From contig JBAJFE010000011.1 of NCBI GenBank assembly GCA_037903355.1, positions 1,497,001 through 1,561,000 on the forward strand: 64,000 bases of DNA, given 5' to 3'. A program made the position numbers and the translations under genes. Below are positions 45,900 to 60,602 of this stretch, in pieces. The stretch comes from Trichuris trichiura. Lineage: Eukaryota > Nematoda > Enoplea > Trichinellida > Trichuridae. Positions within the stretch are counted from its first letter, which is position 1, and each line of letters opens with the position of its first letter. The notes below the pieces were generated by a model that did no database searches, was not told the DNA's origin, and worked only from the letters and a program-made list of their open reading frames with translations.

Positions 45900-46352
45900 T
45901 CAACAGTCCAAAAAGTTTGCCGCCATAAGCAGTTCCAAAGCGTACTCTGGCTCAACCACAAATTCAGGTATGTCGGAGGTACAGTTGCTAAAGCGGTAGT
46001 TGTATTGGAGATAGTGACAGATCTTCTGTAAAACATGGGACGGAATTTCGCGGAACCGCACTATGTTCGTCTCATTTTCGGCAAACTGGCCCGGTCCCGA
46101 CAGCATAGCCCGAATCGTACCCGCGACCATAGCTACCTCGCGACGAATGACGAATTCGTGATTGTCCGACGAAACAAGCTTAACGTACGGAGCGTCAGGA
46201 CCCAAGCAAACTACCGGACCTTCATCGAACGCAAATTCTAAGTGCTGCAAAATAACACCGCTGAGAGGTTAGAAAGACTTTGCAAAAGCATTTCATACCG
46301 AATCAGCGCGAACGGAACTTCCTGTATCTTCCCCTTCCATCTTTTCCGCCAT
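45900..46352 (-). CDS. ELOC: Elongin C
   Basis: Small BTB-like adaptor that pairs with elongin B in Cullin-RING E3 ubiquitin ligases (VHL and SOCS-box receptors) and in the elongin elongation factor. Exons (-) 46299-46352 and 45900-46244 encode 132 residues. Hallmarks are [20 protein letters not shown], the near-invariant [42 protein letters not shown] and the terminal [14 protein letters not shown]. The first exon ([18 protein letters not shown]) was added because it ends at a phase-0 GT donor facing the in-phase acceptor at CACTTAG; a start inside exon 2 is the alternative. The N-terminal extension is about 20 residues longer than in the human protein. Confidence 0.95.
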
Positions 46353-47240
46353 CTGACCCGTTACAGTAATCCCTTAAGCATGCTCACGTTACTGCATATT
46401 CATTTCCCGATTATTTACGCGTCGTCGTGATTGCCACGAAACATTTTAATATTCAAACCTCGAGCAGCTTCCACATATTAATGCGCATTGTCATAGCAAT
46501 ATACCAGGCTGAAAGTTGTTCTTTGAAGACGGAAACAGTAGTGTTCCGAAAGCTCTGGTTTTTGCATTCGCTTTATTGTTTTTTTTACCGCGCAAACGAC
46601 TATGCGCAGCGTCAATGGTTGCAATTTGCAGTTTACATATAAAAATATGAGTAGCGCCCAATTATCTTAAGTTTTAGTTTAGGCTTAGGTAGCCTCCAGA
46701 AAAACTGCGGACGAATTACTCGTTAAATTGTTCGTCCGCGAAGAAGTGCGCTAGCAACTGTTACTAATCATGTAGAATCGTGTCTACATTGCAATGACAT
46801 TAACGACGTGAGCAGGGTCAAGGAGTATAAAGAAAATTAACTGCGCAGCTTAGCCTAGGAAAGTGGTCACCCAATCGGAGGCGGACTAAAGATGACGACG
46901 CGGGAACCTGCATTTTTCGCTGATTCCGCATAACTACAGTATGCCTAGTGGGCGGGCCCATTTAATGTTTTGGCTTTTCAGAAAAGTGAATAAAATTGTA
47001 CTTAGAACACACAACGATGTAGCAGTTTCCAAATTTTAGCAGGGAGCGTATGAGTTCTATTACAACGACAAGGGAAAGCAGGCTACAGTAAACTATGTGC
47101 AAGTTTCTTTTCAAACTTGATTACACCTATGTTTTACATACATAAACTAGAAGCATAACTTTTAATACGAGAATTATAAATGCAGTTTTTGAGTCACAGA
47201 AGCATTAAGGTTTGAACATGTTAAACTTTATTAGAGCATT
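46353..47240. other. Intergenic region with no recognisable gene
   Basis: About 890 bases between the elongin C start and the 3' end of the MSP-domain gene, both on the minus strand. No exon, tRNA or obvious repeat could be supported. The elongin C promoter and the end of the MSP-domain transcript should lie here. Confidence 0.5.
47227..47232 (-). terminator. Polyadenylation signal AATAAA
   Basis: AATAAA on the minus strand shortly after the stop codon of the MSP-domain gene. A second AATAAA overlaps the stop itself. Either could direct 3' end formation of that transcript. Confidence 0.5.
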
Positions 47241-47843
47241 TTATTCACCCTCTTCTTCCTCTCCTTCACCACCCTCTTCTTCTTCTTCCTCTTCCTCCTC
47301 TTCTCCCTCTTTCTTCTTGGCTTCTGGCTTCGCAGCCTCTTTCTTGGATTCTTCTTTCTTAGATTCCTCCTTCTTCTCTTCCGGTTTTGCTGCCGCTGCT
47401 GCTCCTGCTGCTGCAGCAGCAGCTTCGGCCATCTCTACCTGTGTATCATATTCAATAGCAATCGGTATGCGCCGCTGATTTTTAGGTGGACCGTCGGCAC
47501 CTTTCCAAACTTCCGAAGGTTTATTGTACGTCTTCCCCTCGGGAACAATGGCTACAAGGATGGTCAAGCGATCCTTGGTGACACCAAAATTCGGATCCGG
47601 CAATTTCTTGAATTTCACCTTCAAATAAGTACCACGGGTCGCTTTGATGATCCCGTATGCCGGTTTGGCGGACAGCTGCTTCGGTCTTGTACTTTTAACT
47701 TTAAATGCCACTGAGCTGTTCGTCAAATTTGTTATGCGAACCTTTTCCAGTTTGTCCTCTTTCATAGAAGGTTTGATCTTAAAATTTGTCGTATCCAACT
47801 TGACCTGCTCAAGCAGATAGTTCTCATCCATTGGTGCAGCCAT
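47241..47843 (-). CDS. MSP-domain protein with Ala- and Glu/Lys-rich tail
   Basis: Single-exon gene for 200 residues. The first 120 residues match the major-sperm-protein immunoglobulin-like fold: LDTTNFKIKP, a strand with VRITNLTNSSVAFKVKST, PKQLSAKPAYGIIKA, and FGVTKDRLTILVAIVPEG. This is the same plan as the sperm cytoskeletal MSP and small MSP-domain (SSP or MSD) proteins. After EYDTQVEMAEA comes a run of alanines, then KKEESKKEESKKEAAKPEAK repeats and an almost uninterrupted glutamate stretch to the end. The tail is long and unusual for sperm MSPs, which end soon after the fold. It may be a cytosolic MSP-domain protein or a sperm-specific variant; expression would decide. No intron and no signal peptide are present. 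Confidence 0.88.
   Translation of the reverse strand: MAAPMDENYLLEQVKLDTTNFKIKPSMKEDKLEKVRITNLTNSSVAFKVKSTRPKQLSAKPAYGIIKATRGTYLKVKFKKLPDPNFGVTKDRLTILVAIVPEGKTYNKPSEVWKGADGPPKNQRRIPIAIEYDTQVEMAEAAAAAAGAAAAAKPEEKKEESKKEESKKEAAKPEAKKKEGEEEEEEEEEEGGEGEEEEGE
47246..47330. repeat. CTT/CCT-rich low-complexity tract inside a coding exon
   Basis: On the plus strand this stretch is made almost entirely of TTC, TCC and CTC units. On the coding (minus) strand it is GAA and GAG and encodes the glutamate-rich tail of the MSP-domain protein. The mix of GAA and GAG codons suggests some selection on the protein and not only slippage. Confidence 0.8.
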
Positions 47844-50840
47844 GACCCGAAATGCGACTGTTCACTAGCCCCAACACGAAGGGATTTGAAAGTGATTAAT
47901 AAGTAACTGGATGACATGCTGACTGCCAATTGTTTTAAAGCTTTTATATTTTAAAGTTGCGTAACACTTAACGAAAACAGAAATACGGCGTTTTTCAACT
48001 ATCCTTTAGCATATAGCGCGAAATTGACGTGATAATAACTGAACGGCAGATCATGGGCATCCCGAATGCTTTGTTTTTCAAACGCTTTGATAAACCGTTA
48101 CGTCCCTTTAAACGAGTCAACAGTGACTTCATCTATGAGATTATATTAAAAATAATTACAATAACATGTACTGAACATTACCAGATAAATATACGATTTC
48201 ATATTTTCGTTGAACTTTTTTCCCACCTTAACAAGTGAGAGACAACAAGGGAGAACCAATTAGGCGCACAAAAAAGGGGAGAATAAAAATGATCTAATCG
48301 ATAAATAAAGTTAACTAGTCTTCTTTCGGCTATTTCTCAATTTCTTAGTTACTAACGTTTACAAGTGACCTAAAAATGAAATTTGCTATTCATTAACTAA
48401 GTAAACAAACATCGGTAAGTCTCATGCTCCAATTTGACAGGAAAATATAACGAGATGAGAACTTTTTAAGTTAACTAGAAAAAGGAGCAGCGAACTTTCA
48501 AAAACGGCATACTTGACCCTACGAAGTCATTTTCACTACATGTTAAGACGTATATTCGCAACACATTACCATACTTCAATATTATTTAGTCTCATGACGA
48601 ACGACGCGCAAAAAACAGTTGTTTACATTAACAGTACATAAAGGACACTGACTTCGCGTGGTTCGACGACAGACTCGTACCGATACAATGGATGAAACAA
48701 ATTCTCCGCTTCTTCAATGCACTTGCACACGAAATCAAAAAAAAGCATTACTACTCTGCTGCCTGCTTCGTGTTTCCTTATCGAAGCAATTTATTTAAAT
48801 ATGAGCTTTACAGTAAAAGACATTTTGTCAAGATTAACCGACATTCACATTCTCACAGTTTACGAGAACAGATCATAACCCCTTTTGGAGTATTAAGCAA
48901 CTTTTAAACGTTGCCATCACAATTTATCACTTTACATGCGCATACATGAAGGAACAATTTTATCTATACTACAAAGTGACAGATGTCTCTTTGCGTCAAT
49001 GACAATTTTCGCAGTCTTTAAAATGGGAAGTCAGAGTCAATTACTCGACCACAAGTCACTCTGCTATCATGCTTTTAATGATACGATATTATTCCCGCTG
49101 AATAGACATGCGCGCATTTAGGTTATTGATACGCACGTTCCGAAAGGGGCAACATGCCAATAATCGCAGTTTAAAGATATCGAGCAAAGTTATTAGGTCA
49201 AAATCCAATATCGAAGGAAAGATAAAAAAAAGCCTGACGACAAAGGATCCTACGCATTGTTGAATTGGAAGTAAAATCTATCGTAGAAAGGGCAACAAGA
49301 GTTCTGAACACAGAAAAGGGAATACAATTCAGCTACATTCCAAACAACGAATTATAGATGCAAATGATAATGTAATGCATTACTATTAACGAACATCAGT
49401 ACTGTACCTTTTTTGATCGATTCAAGGAAGTCAAAAAAAGGAATTCTTTGTATTACAACGAACATACACGTGCTAGTCATTACAGATTTGCATACATACG
49501 TTGCATCTGCATTACAAAGAACTTTCAATCTTTTTTCACGCTAATGCGCTCGTCACGAGTGTCTGTCTTTTCAACGAGCTGTAAAAGAAGTAGTAAAGGT
49601 AGGTAGCAGAATGCCATATTCTAATTCAGTGGACTGTAATTTCGACAAATTCCTAATTTTATGCAATTTAAGCGGAAAACGGCCACATCGTCCTTTCTAC
49701 TCATTAACGCCAAGTTTATGAATCGCATTTGCCCTCCGAAATTGAAGTAGGGAGTCAATGTTGAAATTGTAACACAACGTCGCCGACTGCGTAACCTATT
49801 TCCCAATGGAAGAGAACTTTAGTCCGAAAAGTTTCTTTCACTCACTTCCATTCACACCAAATGCGCAAGTTGCATTGAACTCAACTTGTTAAACCGACGA
49901 CTTTCAAATGGCATTCGAAAAGATCGCTTCTTGAAACGAAAACTATTGCAAGAGGAAAGATGAATTCCGCTTAAGTGCGGAGAAGACAGATGACGTCAAC
50001 TATGTTATCGTGAACTTTCTATTCCGATTAACAGTTGAGAAATGTCAGACTTCTCCACGCCTTCCTATGTCGAAGCGTTGCGTTCGAAGCGCTTTATCTG
50101 ACAACGTATCAACTACAGCTATAAATCAGAGGGAAACATTGCTGAGTAACCAAAGCTCTTTGGACCACGATGAAGGAACGATTCCTAAGAATTTCTAATT
50201 GCCCAGAATTTCCAATTCATATATCCATTGCTGTCGGGACTCTACAAAACTATGTTGAGCGTAAGTCGCTCTGGGAAACACAAAGAATTGACGAACTTGT
50301 TCTTGAAAATCTCAAAGATTGGCAATCTTGCTTTACTCAGAGAAAAAACATTTTTAGATTTTCAAGAATGAACAACTACGCGCATCCTTGTATGGAAAAG
50401 CGTGACAGCAACTCATCGGTAAAACGAGGATGGCCATCTAGAACCTGACGATTCTACTACATCCAACTGACAGAAAAATTAGAAATTCTGAAGCATAATG
50501 GAAACAACGGAAATTGTGAGTTAAAAAAATTAAAATCACAGTCGCTTAGCAAAGGGTTGACCAAGAATGACATAATCAGCCGCTGTCCGTAATCGCTACG
50601 TGGTCACGACCGCCAGAACTAAGGCAACATCTCTATGCACAATTACCAGTTTATGAAACGGCAGTTTGCAATGAAAGGTCAACGATTACCAAAACCCAAC
50701 AAGGTCAAGGACCGACGCGCCACCGTTCTTCTTCTTCTTCTTCTACCGCGACCTTTAATTGCCGCTAACTCTACCAGTTACATTAAAGGTAAATTTCGCA
50801 TCAACTGCGCTTGCGTTTCATTAGAACGCCTCACCGGAGA
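47844..50840. other. Intergenic region of about 3 kb without recognisable genes
   Basis: This is the second largest gap in the window. It is AT-rich with only short frames. The longest, at 50170-50448 (+), encodes 92 residues without a domain and without good paired splice sites. It must contain the promoter of the MSP-domain gene on the left and of the collagen on the right. No tRNA, satellite or transposon ends were recognised. Short exons of an unrecognised gene would be missed here. Confidence 0.5.
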
Positions 50841-52083
50841 ATGAAGGCGCATGAAACGTTGCAACGTTTAACGTTCATATCCGCTTCGCTTAGCGTTCTA
50901 GCAATGGCCTGTTGCCTATTCGCTGCACCGGCGATCATATGGGAAATACAAAGCATATGGGACGATTTGGACAAGCAAATTGGCCAACAAAAAGTACGTA
51001 CGCTTTATTGAAAAAAAAACACAACTTAACCTCGCTCGTTCAAGGCAATATCCGGTGAAATTTGGAGTGAAGTTTTACACTTGAGAAGCGTAAGAGCAAA
51101 GCGGTACGCCTACGAGTCGTCGGCAAGCGTTGAGGTGAAGAAAAATGGCAAACAATTTGCCCAAGACGGCGGCAATAGACAGCGCGGCCACAAACCCGGC
51201 GTGATGCCAATGCCACCCGGCCTTCGACCTCCAGGTTTTAACGCGCCAAAAGAAGGAACAAAAGAGGAATTTAACTTGGAACAATCCGCTTCGGAAACTG
51301 ACGAGGAGCGTCCGCAGAAAAAGAAGCCATGCGAGTGCAGAATGGAACAGGCGAAAAAATGCCCGGCGGGTCCTCCTGGACAACCCGGTCGACACGGTTT
51401 ACCCGGAGCCAATGGACCCAACGGAATACCTGGCAAACCAGGTGAACGTGGCGAAGATGCCCAGCTGTTGGTTCCCATTGCATCTGACTGTATTATCTGT
51501 CGCTCCTGCTTAAACGGTGCACCCGGGCAGCCGGGTCCACCAGGTATGATTACTGAAGAAAGTTAACAATTAAGGGGGAAATTGATTTGCAGGACCACAA
51601 GGATTACGTGGACCACCTGGTCGAGCAGGCGTCCCGGGAAGCGACGGTGCAGCGGGAAGTCCCGGTGAAATGGGTCTTCCAGGACCACAGGGTGAAATTG
51701 GCAAGCCAGGGATGAAAGGTAGAAATGGAACCAACGCAGAACGAGTTATTGGCGTCAAAGGATTGCGCGGAAATCCTGGACCTATGGGTATTCAAGGTCT
51801 CAAAGGTGCGCCAGGAAAGAACGGCTCGCAAGGACTGGTGGGCGCTGTAGGATTGCCCGGCGACGTTGGACCAGCAGGCGAAGCTGCCCCGCCTGGTCCC
51901 GCCGGGCCAATGGGTCCCATAGGTGGGCCAGGTCCCGACGCCACCTATTGTCCCTGTCCGGCAAGAAACCCTCATCGCCTACAAGACACTTCAATGCGCA
52001 TTGGCACCACGCGGCTGTCGTCACGTCAGAATGAAGAACACATTTTTGCCCCAACTGGCAAAAGCCTTAAAAAGAAGTCCTAA
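50841..52083 (+). CDS. Nematode cuticle-type collagen
   Basis: Secreted collagen of the cuticle. Exons 50841-50993, 51045-51543 and 51593-52083 give 380 residues. An N-terminal hydrophobic segment of the nematode cuticle collagen domain (SASLSVLAMACCLFAAPAII) is followed by WDDLDKQIGQ and an RAKR processing site, a subtilisin-type cleavage common in this family. A non-collagen spacer comes next, then Cys pairs (PCECRMEQAKKC), a first Gly-X-Y block of about eleven triplets, the cluster CIICRSC, and a long Gly-X-Y block interrupted once near RNGTNAERVIG. It ends with a CPC motif and an unusually long basic tail of about 50 residues. Introns are about 50 bases. The collagen subgroup cannot be fixed by eye. 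Confidence 0.95.
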
Positions 52084-54286
52084 CAGCACCCAGTAAGCGC
52101 AATGTTGTATACTGTAACGCAAATCTGACGTAGACGGAAAACCCTTACGATGACGCCCCCCTATGGAATAAACCAAAACTCTTCGCAGGCCGAAAATGTC
52201 GTCAACTTTTTTGAAACGCGGACAGTCGTCATTTTGCGCAAGTTGACAATCTTGAAAAATGAAATAAAAACCATTTCTCTTTCTTCCACGCTGTAATTTC
52301 TTTTAGACAAGTTCGGACGCAGCGAAAGTGAAAAACAAAGCTTACTCATTGGCTAAAATAAACATGATCACCGATTGTTGCGGAGAGAAGTGAAATTTAC
52401 CCCTAACCGTATTATTAAAGGAGTGTCAAAGTCAACATTTTGGAAAGCTTAACTTTACTTCGTACTTGAAGCACCGATACCGTAGCGCTATACTATTATG
52501 CAAAAATAGTTTATTACGATTTTGAGTTGGCGGAGACATAGGCTTCGCAGGACAGGCCCAACTCAACACTATTGAATTGACACTACCAATTAATGAGTTC
52601 AAGAAAAACTCCAACAAAATAACGTCAACATGGAGAACTACTCTTCAGCACACAGCGGTAATGTAAAACAAAAAAGTTTGTTCGATATACCTAAAATAGA
52701 AATGCGTGAACTGGGCAGTAGCAAAAACTTAGTATAGTTTCACTGTCATTATAGGTAATACCTTCAAGAACTCTGGCAAGGAATAGCGTTTCAATCTAAG
52801 TGCCCAAAAAAGAGCTCGACGACAACAAGCTGGCATAACGAAAAATAAGAGAATATAGAGGCTATTGGTTTGCGGAACTTTTTTCCCATTCCTTGCAATA
52901 ACTTGAGAGGAAAAATGGCAGACAGCTCATTAACATGCACCCACGTTAACTGAATTAAAATGCACAATAGGCAAATGCTAAAAATTGGCGAACAACTCGG
53001 CTTGCAGAATATCTTGACAGCAAAGGGATCATAAAATTGACCAAACAACCTGACAATCACATCAGTTATGCATGCTGCTTCGCCCAGCTTCAATTCGTCT
53101 TTTGATAAGCAACTAAGGAGAAGGTGAGCGAAACCAACGATCTACCGTAGAAAGCATTCGAAGTATTCCTATAGTAGACCCTTTTTTTATTCAACGTCAC
53201 AGCGGACCATGTTGCCCAGTTTACAAACGCGTAGAATAGAGAGCTATTTTAACAGAAGCGTCAATGCCCCATTTCTTAAGGGCAATTCCGGCTGCGACTT
53301 CAGATCGGTAACAAAAGTAATGTACATCCCGCCTACGCCACCGTTCACCATTGCTTCTGAAAAAAATGATCATTCAAACCTGATCGTAAGAGTACACTTA
53401 AACTACCGGCCAATCTGTGCCTACGTGACAGCTGCATTCCGCCTAAAAGCTAAGCATTCAAGCAGGCTGCGAAACAGTGATGGAATGCCAACTTTTTCCC
53501 GCTCCGAAATAAACAATGCAAACACAGTGTCAAAATTATCGCATTTTCCCTTCAAGCATTATTATCAATCGGCGCAAAGGAATTCGTTTTTCTCCCCGGC
53601 AAAACGCGCACCTCTCAAGTGACGATGCAAAATGCCAAAACAACTTCGTTGCTAACTCAGCTTGCCGAAACGTTTGCTTCGTCCCCTCCAACGCCTCCTT
53701 CGGATACACTTTTCCACAATATGGTCGAAATATTTGCAAGCTGACACATTTCGAAGTTGAAGAACGCTCGCCTACCTTCGTTTCAGCGCAATGGAAAGAA
53801 GGCGAAACGACGCGTCAAATGGCCCGTTTAAAAATAAAACAAAAGAAAACTTTGCAAACATCTTTCTCGTCGACCTTTCGCCAGCTACACTTCATTATTC
53901 ATCGTCGCGTTATGCCGTCCATAAAAAAAAATGGCCAATGAAAATTTATCTTCGCAACAAACTAACCAACTTCACTTGCCGAAAACGTAATCTTATCACC
54001 GCAATGGCAAGTTTGCATTTTACAAGTCTGTTAAAGATAAAAGAAAAAGGTTTGCGTTCAGCCTTTATCTGCAAAGGAAAATCAGAGCACGTTTACGGCT
54101 GAATTTGCGGGAAGTACTACGCTGCTTCAATGCAGCTTGAAACCATAAAGGTTGCCGAGAAGAGCAGACAGTAAAAAGGCTGATTAGCCCATCGTGCTAA
54201 CGCAGCGCATTTGCTTTTTAGACAATTTTGCACCAATGACCAGAGAAAGCATAGGGAAAGCGTATTGCTGCCAAACGAGACTGACG
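52084..54286. other. Intergenic region with no recognisable gene
   Basis: About 2.2 kb between the collagen stop (+) and the stop of the FAM102-like gene (-). Plus-strand frames of 137 and 141 codons overlap at 53209-53941 in different frames. Neither shows a domain, a codon pattern or splice sites that convince, so they are not called. The left end holds the collagen 3' untranslated region. Confidence 0.5.
52167..52172 (+). terminator. Polyadenylation signal AATAAA
   Basis: AATAAA located 84 bases after the collagen stop codon, the first on that strand, so it is the likely signal for the collagen transcript. Confidence 0.6.
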
Positions 54287-56787
<2,501 letters not shown>

Positions 56788-57377
56788 GGTGGATAAACAA
56801 TAGTCAAAGTATCCAATCAAGCCTGCCGTCCGATTGTCCGCCATGCTTCTACTGCTTCTGGATGCGGCATAGTTCGCTACCGACAATGCCGGCGCGTCAA
56901 AAGTTGGCTGCCGATCAACTCAGCCGAACAAAGATGCGACAGCGGCCGCATAAAAATTCCTCGCGGCATCAGCTACGCTTCAAGCATACTGTAGGTGTTC
57001 GCAAGTTTCGCAAACGCCGGCAACGTTGTTGAAGCAGCGTTTAAAACTGCATAAAAACCTTTGCCATCTTCTATCGCCCACTACTGCATAAACCGAAACC
57101 AGTCGAACCAAGTTAAACTTATTCCTGCAAACGTTGCAGCGGAAGCACGTAAAACTACTTGATGCTTTATTAGCCAGTTTTTGTGTGCATATAAGCGCTG
57201 AGCTATTTTTCAATAGCACATCGAAAGTTTAGGAGACAACCGTATTAGCAGTACAGCGCCAAATCTTCGCCAACATAAATCATATTTTGACGTATGGGTT
57301 GCATTGTACGCCCTAAACTGTTAGATTTTCAGGTTCTTACAGTATTTCCCCTGCCTGTGCGAGTGGTAAATTGCCAA
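56788..57377. other. Divergent intergenic region
   Basis: About 590 bases between the FAM102-like start (-) and the ABCF1 start (+), probably containing both promoters. An in-frame upstream Met for ABCF1 at 57294 and one for the FAM102-like gene at 56886 reduce the gap if used. No motif was identified. Confidence 0.45.
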
Positions 57378-59952
57378 ATGGAAGGTGGCAAAAGGTTGAA
57401 TAGAAAGGAACAAAGGAAGCTCAAGCAAAAACTTGGACTTGCGGGGGTCGTCAACGACACGCCGAACAATGAAGACGAATTGGCGGCCGCGGAAACGGGT
57501 ATCGGTGCCGGCGTTACGCTTGGCGACCAATTCACCGTGTCCCAGCAAACAAAAACGGCGGCCCAAACGCAGTTGATGGAAAATGTGCAAGACATTAAGG
57601 TACAAAGTTCGTCCGGCGGAAATTGACCAGTACGGACTGGTGTGACGTTTAGGTTGAAAATTTCACAATTTCTGCCCAAGGTAAAGACCTGTTGGTGAAT
57701 GCTTGTCTGATAATCGCTGCTGGTCGCCGCTACGGTCTAGTCGGACCAAACGGGTATACGCTCTTATTGAAATTGCCTGTTGCGAAAGCATTAAATGGTT
57801 GATTCTGTCAGAATGGGCAAGACGACGCTGCTCAAACACATTGCCAACCGTAAGTTGGATATACCAGCCAATATAGACGTCCTCTATTGCGAACAAGGTA
57901 TAGTTCAAACAGCTGACAGAATTTCTATTCAGCTCATGACGTTTTATTCAGAAATTGAAGTTGATGAAAAGTCACCGGTTGAAGTGGTTTTGCGTGCTGA
58001 CACTAAACGTCTGGAATTGATGGAACGTGAGAAACAACTAATGGATCGAGTCACAGATGGCGACCTTTTGGCTAACGAAGAATTGGAACAAGTATCCGAC
58101 GAGCTAAGAGCAAGGGGTGCCGATGCGGCGGAACCCAAAGCTCGACGCATTCTGGCCGGTTTGGGTTTCTCCGAAGAAATGCAAATGAGACCGTCAAATC
58201 AATTTTCCGGCGGATGGAGAATGCGCATCTCGTTAGCCAGAGCTCTCTTCCTTGAGCCAACGCTGCTCATGCTCGACGAACCGACCAATCATTTGGACCT
58301 AAACGCAGTAATATGGTTGGACAACTATTTGCAAGGATGGAAAAAAACTTTGCTCGTTGTTTCTCACGACCAAAGCTTTTTGGACAGCGTCTGTACGGAC
58401 GTCATTCAACTGGAGACGCAAAAGCTCTTCTACTACAAAGGAAATTACAGTAAGCAAAATTAAGAATGTAACCTGCTTATGTCAAAAGTTATTCAAATTC
58501 AAAAACCTACTCCAGCTACCGCGCTGCTCCGGCGTAGGCTTTCTAATTCCTTAAATTGATTAAGAATGAAGGGAACCTCAAAAGTAAGCAACTGAACTTG
58601 CAACAAACCTAAGGGCATCACGGAATACGGTATAAAATTGGTTTGATAATTTCAGGTCAATTCAAAAAGATGTGGACGCAAAAAAAGAAAGAACTGGAAA
58701 GAGACTACGACAAGCAGCAGAAGCGCCTACGCGAATTGAAAATAGCCGGAAAATCAAGCAAGCAAGCTGTAAGCGCATTTTGTTGCCACAGATGTTCCAG
58801 CTAACGTTCATGCAAGCGGCTTAGGTTGAAAAAATGGTCAAAAGCAAGCAGACGAAGCAAAAGCGAGGCACCAAAGCGGACGACCTATACGACGATGAAG
58901 TCAAGCCTGACCTGATTCAGCGACCGAAGGACTACTTGGTCAAGTTCGCTTTTCCTGATCCGCCACCGTTAAATCCACCCATTTTGGGCATGCATGGTAA
59001 GGGGATTATTTAGTCAACGTCATTTGGGTGACTTCTTCCTTAAGATGTCAGTTTCGGCTACAAAAATCGACAAGCACTATTCAACAAAGTAAATTTTGGC
59101 ATTGACCTAAGTACAAGAAGTACGTAAACTCACTTGCGTTGAATATATAGTAGTGCTATGCGCATGATTCACCACCTTTAGTAGCGATTGTTGGACCGAA
59201 CGGTGTTGGAAAGTCGACCTTCTTGAAATTGCTGCTTGGAGACTTGACACCGGTACGTCCAAGCGTCATCCCTTTACATTTCTATCGATTTTCGATTACT
59301 TTAAGACTGAAGGAGAAGTGCGCAGAAACCATAGATTGGTAAGGACGGAATACTAGCATGCATTTGGTCGAAGTATTCACTTTAAGCGCATCGGCAGATT
59401 CGACCAACACTCGTCGGAACATTTGAACGCTGACGAGACCCCTGTCGAATACTTGAGGGTAAGCAAACGGAAAATGCGACTTGTTGCGAATCCGATTTGC
59501 CATTATTTTTCAGCGTCTTTTCAATTTGGATTATCAGACGGCGCGAAAAAACCTCGGAATGGTTGGTCTGGCGTCCCACGCTCATACCATACAAATTCGC
59601 AGCTTGTCCGGCGGTCAGAAATCCCGAGTTGCCATGGCTGAACTGGCGCTCAGCGCTCCCGATGTACTTATACTGGATGAGCCGACCAACAATCTTGACA
59701 TAGAGTCAATAGACGCGCTTGCCGAAGCGATCAACGAATATAAAGGAGGTGAGAATAGAAGAAATTCCTACGAACCATCGCGAACACGAGTTGTCATTAG
59801 GTGTGGTTATGGTGACGCACGACGAGCGATTAATACGGGAAACCGAATGCCAATTGTGGATTATTGAAGATGGAAACATTGCCGAAATTGACGGCGACTT
59901 TGACGACTACAGAAGAGAGCTGCTCGAGTCGTTGGGAGAAGTGACCACTTGA
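57378..59952 (+). CDS. ABCF1: ABCF1-type ATP-binding cassette protein
   Basis: Soluble twin-ATPase without membrane domains. Vertebrate ABCF1 (ABC50) binds eIF2 and ribosomes in translation initiation. Twelve exons, 57378-57599, 57653-57753, 57812-57897, 57952-58449, 58656-58768, 58825-58996, 59045-59119, 59182-59252, 59306-59338, 59387-59458, 59514-59748 and 59801-59952, encode 609 residues. Cassette 1 has [24 protein letters not shown] (Walker A split by an intron), [16 protein letters not shown] signature and [20 protein letters not shown]alker B, then VVSHD. A charged linker ([20 protein letters not shown]) follows. Cassette 2 has [55 protein letters not shown] and [10 protein letters not shown]. 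All ATP-site motifs are intact. The long acidic/basic N terminus of human ABCF1 is much reduced here, to about 70 residues. The 33-base exon 9 was placed from EVRRNHRL. Confidence 0.95.
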
Positions 59953-60101
59953 AAAACGCTCTTTTTGTCTGTATAAGTAAACTGCAGACCTTTTTCCTTC
60001 TTCGACAATTATCTTTTACCGAGCAATTTCTCGAACCTGCTTTGTACAACTTGCTCATCGCATAAGTATTCTCATCAACGATAGTCTGCAGCCGTGGTAG
60101 C

Positions 60102-60572
60102 ATGCCAAAAGCAAAGCAAGAAGCCAAGAGTGGACCATCAACAGGCGACAAGAAAAGCAAAGGAGGCGGTACAGCTGTTAAGGTGAACTTCTTTGCCTAA
60201 CTTCATTATCGACTAACCTAATTCGGCCTATTCGTATTCCTAGGTAAGGCATATACTGTGCTCAAAGCTGTCCAAAGCAAACGAAGCTATGGAAAAGCTG
60301 AAAGCCGGTACAAAGTTCAGCGAAGTAGCCAGCGCTTATAGCGAGGACAAAGCCCGTCAAGGGGTTAGAGAATGAAGGCACTCGTACACAGCTCTGTATG
60401 TTGCTTATTTCAGGGAGATCTCGGCTGGATGAGCAGAGGTTCCATGGTGGGTCCGTTTCAAGATGCCGCATTCGCTTTGCCCATAAGCAGCAACGACAAA
60501 CCGCAGTACACGGATCCGCCGGTGAAGACCAACTTTGGCTATCATATTATAATGGTGGAGGGAAAAAAATGA
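60102..60572 (+). CDS. PIN4: Parvulin-type peptidyl-prolyl isomerase PIN4
   Basis: Small parvulin (Par14 type) that isomerises prolyl bonds; the family acts in nucleus and pre-ribosomes and in mitochondria. Exons 60102-60182, 60244-60363 and 60414-60572 encode 119 residues. A Lys/Gly-rich N-terminal tail is followed by the catalytic domain: [55 protein letters not shown], and [18 protein letters not shown] at the end. It has no WW domain, unlike Pin1, and no phosphate-binding Lys-Arg loop is evident, as expected for Par14. The stop lies only 30 bases from the stop of POFUT1 on the opposite strand, so the two 3' untranslated regions almost certainly overlap. It starts 150 bases after the ABCF1 stop on the same strand. 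Confidence 0.95.
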
Positions 60573-60602
60573 GCAACAAAGTAATCGCATTAAAAGCAGC
60601 CT

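Noticed and set aside
50170..50448. Plus-strand frame of 92 codons
   Set aside because: No motif and no good start context or splice partners; chance frame is as likely.
53209..53941. Two overlapping plus-strand frames of 137 and 141 codons
   Set aside because: They overlap in different frames, contain no conserved pattern, and read as random-composition peptides.
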